Shown piece by piece: positions 60,414 to 64,000 of a DNA stretch of 64,000 bases; positions within the stretch are counted from its first letter, which is position 1, and every line of letters starts with the position of its first letter. The stretch covers positions 1,148-65,147 of the forward strand of contig NZ_AUHN01000012.1 of assembly GCF_000423205.1 (NCBI RefSeq), in the 5' to 3' direction. This DNA is from Jonesia quinghaiensis DSM 15701 (GTDB taxonomy: Bacteria > Actinomycetota > Actinomycetes > Actinomycetales > Cellulomonadaceae). The position numbers and the translations under genes were made by a program. The notes below the pieces were generated by a model, which was given only the letters and a program-made list of their open reading frames with translations, had not been told where the DNA came from and searched no databases.

Positions 60414-61277
60414 TTAGGCTGGAATGCGCCGCCCTGACGCAGGGATTACCTCAACCTGTGAGGTGAATTCAAATTTGTAGCCAGCGCCTCGCACCGTGAT
60501 GATGTGCTCTTCGAGGCCAAGTTTTTCACGCAACCGGCGAATGTGAACGTCAATGGTGCGGGAATCGGCTGGGACGTCCGTGCGCCACACTGAAGCGAAC
60601 AGTTCGCCGCGTGAAATGACCTTTCCAGCACGCGATACCAGGTGGCTGAGGAGTTCAAATTCCTTGTACGTGAGGCGTTGCACGGAATTGTCTGCAACGA
60701 CGCGGCGATTGTGCAGGTCAATGATGACGCGGGGAGTGAAGATCGCGTCAACGTGGGGGATCGCTGCGTGGTCCCCAGAGTGAGCTGACCACGCGGCAGG
60801 TTCTGTGGGGCGCACAACTTCTGTGGTGATGTGCTCGAGGCGTTCTTCGAAAGCGCGCAACGCGGCGATCTGTTCCCGTGATGGGGGGAGCGCTGATGCG
60901 CGGCTGCTCAGAGTGCGGTTTGGGGTCGACCTGCGTGGCGTGATGGGGGCGTCCCATGTCCGTTGCTGTGGTGCTGTGCGCACACGTTGCTGGACTGGTG
61001 TTTGCGCAGGTGTGGGTGCTGAAACTCGCGATGAGTCTGGGGCGATGCGGTGCCTGCCACCGTTGACGGACACGGTTGTGTGGGTGCGCGCTGTGGGGAG
61101 GAGTTGGCGTGCGTATTCACCGAGTTTTTCAGCAATGAGGACAAGGTCTTCCGGGGCGAGGTGCTGGGTTGATTGACCGGTGTCGACACTGACGGAAAGC
61201 TGGATTCCTAACTTATCTGATGCGTTGGAATCGTTGAATGTACGGGAAACGGGGCGATTTTGCGTTGGGGCGGACAT
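60414..61277 (-). CDS. Winged-helix (OmpR/PhoB-type) regulator without receiver domain
   Basis: 287 residues from ATG 61277 after TGGAG. The first 75 residues are moderately conserved-looking (LAPEDLVLIAEKLGEYARQL). Residues 80-175 are low-complexity and rich in Arg, Pro and Thr. The last 100 residues form a Trans_reg_C domain with YKEFELLSHLVSRAGKVISR, DSRTIDVHIRRLREKL and TVRGAGYKF. There is no phospho-acceptor domain, so it must be controlled otherwise. The target is unknown. Confidence 0.85.
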   Translation of the reverse strand: MSAPTQNRPVSRTFNDSNASDKLGIQLSVSVDTGQSTQHLAPEDLVLIAEKLGEYARQLLPTARTHTTVSVNGGRHRIAPDSSRVSAPTPAQTPVQQRVRTAPQQRTWDAPITPRRSTPNRTLSSRASALPPSREQIAALRAFEERLEHITTEVVRPTEPAAWSAHSGDHAAIPHVDAIFTPRVIIDLHNRRVVADNSVQRLTYKEFELLSHLVSRAGKVISRGELFASVWRTDVPADSRTIDVHIRRLREKLGLEEHIITVRGAGYKFEFTSQVEVIPASGRRIPA

Positions 61278-61610
61278 GCGCTCTCCAGGGTGATGGTGTC
61301 CCAGGTATCACGGGATAGGGACGGCTGAGTTGTTGAGATGACGTGTGAACTGATTCGGCGCGTAGCGCTCGGGGTGTGGTCAGTTCTGACAACAACACGC
61401 ACAACGACACATGGGCATGCTCGACATCGCCGTGGCGGCGGAACGAGGCATGGTCATGGTCTGCATGACTCAACGGTGACAGGTAAACCCCGGGTCTGCA
61501 AAGAGTGGACGCGCGAGTTCTCACATGGTGAGCACACGTTAACCCGTGCCTCGTTCATGGCCGCAGTAACAAACTGGCGGCGTGTGCAGGGAGGTGACGC
61601 GCACCAAAAA
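61278..61610. other. Non-coding stretch
   Basis: No gene is supported between the winged-helix gene start and the upp terminator. Frames on both strands here lack RBS and recognisable protein content. Confidence 0.4.
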
Positions 61611-61652
61611 ACGCGTGTGGCGAGGAGGGATAGCCCTTCTCGCCACACGCGT
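61611..61652 (-). terminator. Intrinsic terminator of upp
   Basis: ACGCGTGTGGCGAG...CTCGCCACACGCGT with an inner AGGG/CCCT pair forms an 18-bp stem with one mismatch. On the minus strand it is followed by a T-run (CGTTTTTTGG), about 55 bp beyond the upp stop. Confidence 0.8.
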
Positions 61653-61707
61653 CATGACGTTAACAATGACTCAGCGACAAAGGTGTCTACTGGTCATTCC
61701 GTTCACA

Positions 61708-62346
61708 CTAGTCAACGATGCCGTACAACCGGTCACCAGCATCACCTAGGCCAGGCACAATGTATGCGTGTTCGTTGAGGCGCTCATCAACGGCAGCAAC
61801 AACGATCTTCACGTCCAGGCGGTCCCCCACGTGATCTTCAACGACCTTGATACCCTCCGGTGCGGCAATGAGGCACACAGCGGTGACGTCTTTCGCGCCA
61901 CGTTCAAAGAGGAAATCAATGGCAGCCACAAGGGTTGCCCCGGTTGCGAGCATCGGGTCGAGGAGGAAGCACTGACGACCAGTCAGGTCGTCAGGCAGAC
62001 GGTTAGCGTAGGTGGCGACCTCTAGGGTTTCCTCATTGCGTTGCATACCCAAGAACCCCACCTCAGCGGTAGGGACTAGGCGAGTCATCCCCTCAAGCAT
62101 GCCCAAGCCGGCACGCAAAATAGGGACAACAAGAGGCTGTGGGTCAGCTATTTTTACACCCACCGTGTCGGTGACAGGGGTAGTAATAGGGTGTTCCGTG
62201 GTGCGAACTTCACGGGTGGCCTCGTAGGCCAACAATGTCACCAACTCATCAACAAGTTGGCGGAAAGTAGGAGAAGCCGTTTCCTTGTTCCGCAGGACGG
62301 CGAGCTTGTGGGAGATCAATGGGTGATCGGCAACGTGCAGGCGCAT
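61708..62346 (-). CDS. upp: Uracil phosphoribosyltransferase
   Basis: 212 residues from ATG 62346. It starts [20 protein letters not shown], typical of Upp. [16 protein letters not shown], the PRPP loop [19 protein letters not shown] and the C-terminal [12 protein letters not shown] are all conserved. It converts uracil and PRPP to UMP in pyrimidine salvage. Divergent from tadA, with 75 bp between the starts, an arrangement common in actinobacteria. Confidence 0.96.
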   Translation of the reverse strand: MRLHVADHPLISHKLAVLRNKETASPTFRQLVDELVTLLAYEATREVRTTEHPITTPVTDTVGVKIADPQPLVVPILRAGLGMLEGMTRLVPTAEVGFLGMQRNEETLEVATYANRLPDDLTGRQCFLLDPMLATGATLVAAIDFLFERGAKDVTAVCLIAAPEGIKVVEDHVGDRLDVKIVVAAVDERLNEHAYIVPGLGDAGDRLYGIVD

Positions 62347-62421
62347 AGTCCAACCGTACCGGTAAAAGCCCTGCCAGTGTCGGGATACAGATGTGTTTTT
62401 CGTAGCAGGCACAATGGAGTC

Positions 62422-62907
62422 ATGAACCAATGGACCCGCTACATGGACGATGCCCTGCATCAGGCGCGCTGCGCGTTGCGTGATGACGCCCCCCAGGACG
62501 TCCCCATCGGTGCTGTAGTGGTGGACCCTGCAGGGCGCATCATTGGACGCGGCCACAACGAACGAGAACTCAGCGGTGACCCCACCGCCCACGCTGAGGT
62601 TCTTGCGATTCGACGTGCCGCACAACAACTAGGCACCTGGCGGCTCGACGGTTGCACACTCGTTGTGACCCTTGAGCCCTGCGCCATGTGCGCAGGGGCA
62701 ATAGTGCTAGCGCGCATTCCGCGCATCGTTATTGGGGCTTGGGATGAGAAAGCAGGAGCCACCGGCTCCGTGTTCGACATTGTGCGCGCACCACAACTCA
62801 ATCATTTTGTGGAAGTCCACCCAGGGGTACGTGAGCAGCAATGCCGGGAACTCCTGCAAACGTTTTTCCACAACCAACGGCGCACAGGTGAACAACCTCC
62901 GGTGTGA
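62422..62907 (+). CDS. tadA: tRNA-specific adenosine deaminase
   Basis: 161 residues from ATG 62422. Zinc site: HAEV with the catalytic Glu, and [25 protein letters not shown] and [17 protein letters not shown] are typical of TadA. It deaminates A34 to inosine in tRNA-Arg(ACG). The tRNA-Ser gene follows 85 bp downstream. Confidence 0.95.
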   Translation: MNQWTRYMDDALHQARCALRDDAPQDVPIGAVVVDPAGRIIGRGHNERELSGDPTAHAEVLAIRRAAQQLGTWRLDGCTLVVTLEPCAMCAGAIVLARIPRIVIGAWDEKAGATGSVFDIVRAPQLNHFVEVHPGVREQQCRELLQTFFHNQRRTGEQPPV

Positions 62908-62992
62908 CCGGGTGCTTCGCAACGCCGCGGTGGATGTGACCCTCGTCAACGATTTCAGGAACACCGCAACGGTCAGGTACTCTTATCTGCGA

Positions 62993-63083
62993 GGTAGCGT
63001 GTCCGAGCGGCCGAAGGTGCAGCACTCGAAATGCTGTGTGGGGGAGACTCCACCGTGGGTTCAAATCCCACCGCTACCGCCAG
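62993..63083 (+). tRNA. tRNA-Ser (anticodon CGA)
   Basis: A 91-nt class II tRNA with encoded CCA end. Acceptor arms GGTAGCG and CGCTACC pair fully; the anticodon loop CTCGAAA gives CGA, reading UCG. A long variable arm (about GTGGGGGAGACTCCAC) and the T-loop TTCAAAT are present. Confidence 0.96.
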
Positions 63084-63090
63084 TTGACGA

Positions 63091-63125
63091 AGGGCCCTGA
63101 TCAGCAGATCAGGGCCCTTTTGTTA
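63091..63125 (+). terminator. Intrinsic terminator of the tRNA gene
   Basis: AAGGGCCCTGATC (63091-63103) pairs with GATCAGGGCCCTT (63108-63120), followed by TTTGTT. Confidence 0.85.
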
Positions 63126-63189
63126 TGCCAATATTTTGTTGGGGTGATGCAACTCTGCACTGCCTGCGTGAAACTTGCGAGGAGGAAGT

Positions 63190-64000
63190 ATGAGGTCGAG
63201 GAAAGTGGCATTGCCGTCAGCTCCAACGAATCATCGGTTGCCGCAGGTTGTGCAGTGGACGCGTCAGCCTGAGTATGCGGTTGCGCGCCTTGAGGAGTAT
63301 CTGGCGTGGACTCTTGTGCTCCCAGAGGTGCCTGCTGAGAGTCGACCAGTGGAGGAACACAGGGCTGAGTTTGCTGATAGTGAGGTGAGTTATCTTGGTG
63401 GACCGTCGATGCTTGCCTCAGCGGATGACTGGCCGCGTAATGCGCAGGGGAAACCCCTTGCCCACGTGATGACTCTTGCTTTGTGTGCGGTCTCTGCGGG
63501 GAGCGCCACTGATGAGGTTTTTCACTCGTTTCCAGGCGCTCGCATGTGGTTACCGACAACGGGGACGTTGGAGGTGTTTCACGATTTAGAAACGTATGGT
63601 TGGGAGCCTGAGGAAAGGGCTATGCGGGGGGTGGAAGATTCTCTACCGTGATGTTGCTCAAGAAGGATTGGGGTTGTGTTACGGGCCACCGGATCTTGAC
63701 CTGCCCGACGAAGCGTATGGTCAGTTGTTCATGCCTGAAAGCACAATCATGTTGCCGAGCTCGCTGGACATTGATGACACCGAGATAGGTGCTTTTGAGG
63801 CTGCTGAGGCCGCGTTGGAGCAGTACTTAAACATGTGGGAGGTGCACTCCTTTGGTGAGCCAAGTCAGTCCCCATCGAACTTCACCCATGTGTACGGCCG
63901 TAGTTTGGCTGGTGAAGTGGCTATTCGCCCAACGGTTGCTGAGGTGCTTCCTTTTGCCTCTGATGACGATGAGCACGTCTTGGTCATGGAGCTGTCGTCC
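63190..64000 (+). pseudogene. DUF1963-like protein gene with a frameshift, cut by the window edge
   Basis: ATG 63190 follows GAGGAGG. The first frame (to a stop at 63651) reads as a DUF1963/YwqG-type N-terminus (YLGGPSMLASADDWPRNAQG, LAHVMTLALCAVSAG). The protein clearly continues in another frame: from 63632 on, WKILYRDVAQEGLGLCYGPP, DLPDEAYGQLFMPESTIMLP and onward to the window end without a stop. The shift sits at a run of six G at 63626-63631; removing one G joins the frames (RAM-RG-WKILYRDV). It may be a true mutation, a slippage-controlled site or a sequencing error. Function of the family is unknown. Confidence 0.7.

Noticed and set aside
1-64000. Defence or secondary-metabolite islands beyond those listed (cas genes, restriction systems, toxin-antitoxin pairs, NRPS/PKS)
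   Set aside because: I looked for their signature proteins and found none; the CRISPR array's cas genes must lie outside this window.

Overview
This 64 kb window looks like chromosomal DNA of a mid-GC Gram-positive actinobacterium, most likely a Micrococcales relative. Jonesia-like organisms would fit, but I cannot prove the genus. The support is an HspR/HAIR-controlled dnaK-grpE-dnaJ-hspR operon, a Corynebacterium/Micrococcales-type C50 carotenoid operon with a divergent MarR (CrtR) gene, a type I-E CRISPR array, frequent GTG starts, and many secreted carbohydrate-active enzymes with actinobacterial linkers and cell-wall modules.

Layout: 1-1.25 kb holds the trailer end of a type I-E CRISPR array (20 repeats plus one decayed repeat); the leader and cas genes lie off the left edge. 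1.8-6.4 kb carries a lipoprotein gene, then a 1.58 kb segment with one AAA+ ATPase gene, bracketed by two 130 bp direct repeats. The repeats duplicate the junction between the lipoprotein gene and a convergent DUF1772 gene, so this segment looks inserted. A DUF1772/NmrA pair and a divergent AraC-type regulator follow. 7-15.2 kb is mixed: a MucR-like zinc protein, a secreted GH64 beta-1,3-glucanase, a GNAT enzyme, a BASS-type transporter, a VIT-family transporter lacking its cytosolic domain, an ArsR-type regulator/MFS operon with its operator, a (GGGCT)12 microsatellite and a VOC protein.

15-34.5 kb is a plant cell-wall (pectin/arabinan) utilisation region. It has a secreted PL3 pectate lyase, a 1,535-residue protein with two GH43 domains, a YtfQ-YtfR-YtfT-YjfF sugar ABC transporter, a large GH51 arabinofuranosidase and another GH43 enzyme. 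Two nearly identical LacI-type palindromes lie in the divergent space between the double GH43 gene and the transporter, suggesting one repressor controls polymer breakdown and uptake. A candidate structured RNA with its own terminator lies just upstream of the lyase gene.

34.6-53.5 kb holds an M23 peptidase with SH3 domains, a GlsB-like protein, a DUF418-type membrane protein and an Ohr peroxidase. It then holds an MMPL exporter gene overlapping a pyrimidine-dimer glycosylase gene, and the convergent operon idi-crtE-crtB-crtI-crtYe-crtYf-crtEb with divergent crtR. The MMPL-glycosylase operon carries a half-palindrome resembling the large palindrome in front of idi, which suggests a shared photoprotection regulon of pigment, export and UV-lesion repair. 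TrkH and a heterodimeric ABC exporter with one degenerate ATP site follow.

53.5-64 kb holds an (AGCAGT)10 microsatellite, the dnaK operon with two HAIR operators, an APH-fold protein with an Asp-to-Asn change, a DUF1540 protein, an ECF sigma factor with a fused zinc-finger tail, an orphan winged-helix regulator, upp, tadA, tRNA-Ser(CGA) and a frameshifted DUF1963-like gene cut by the window edge.
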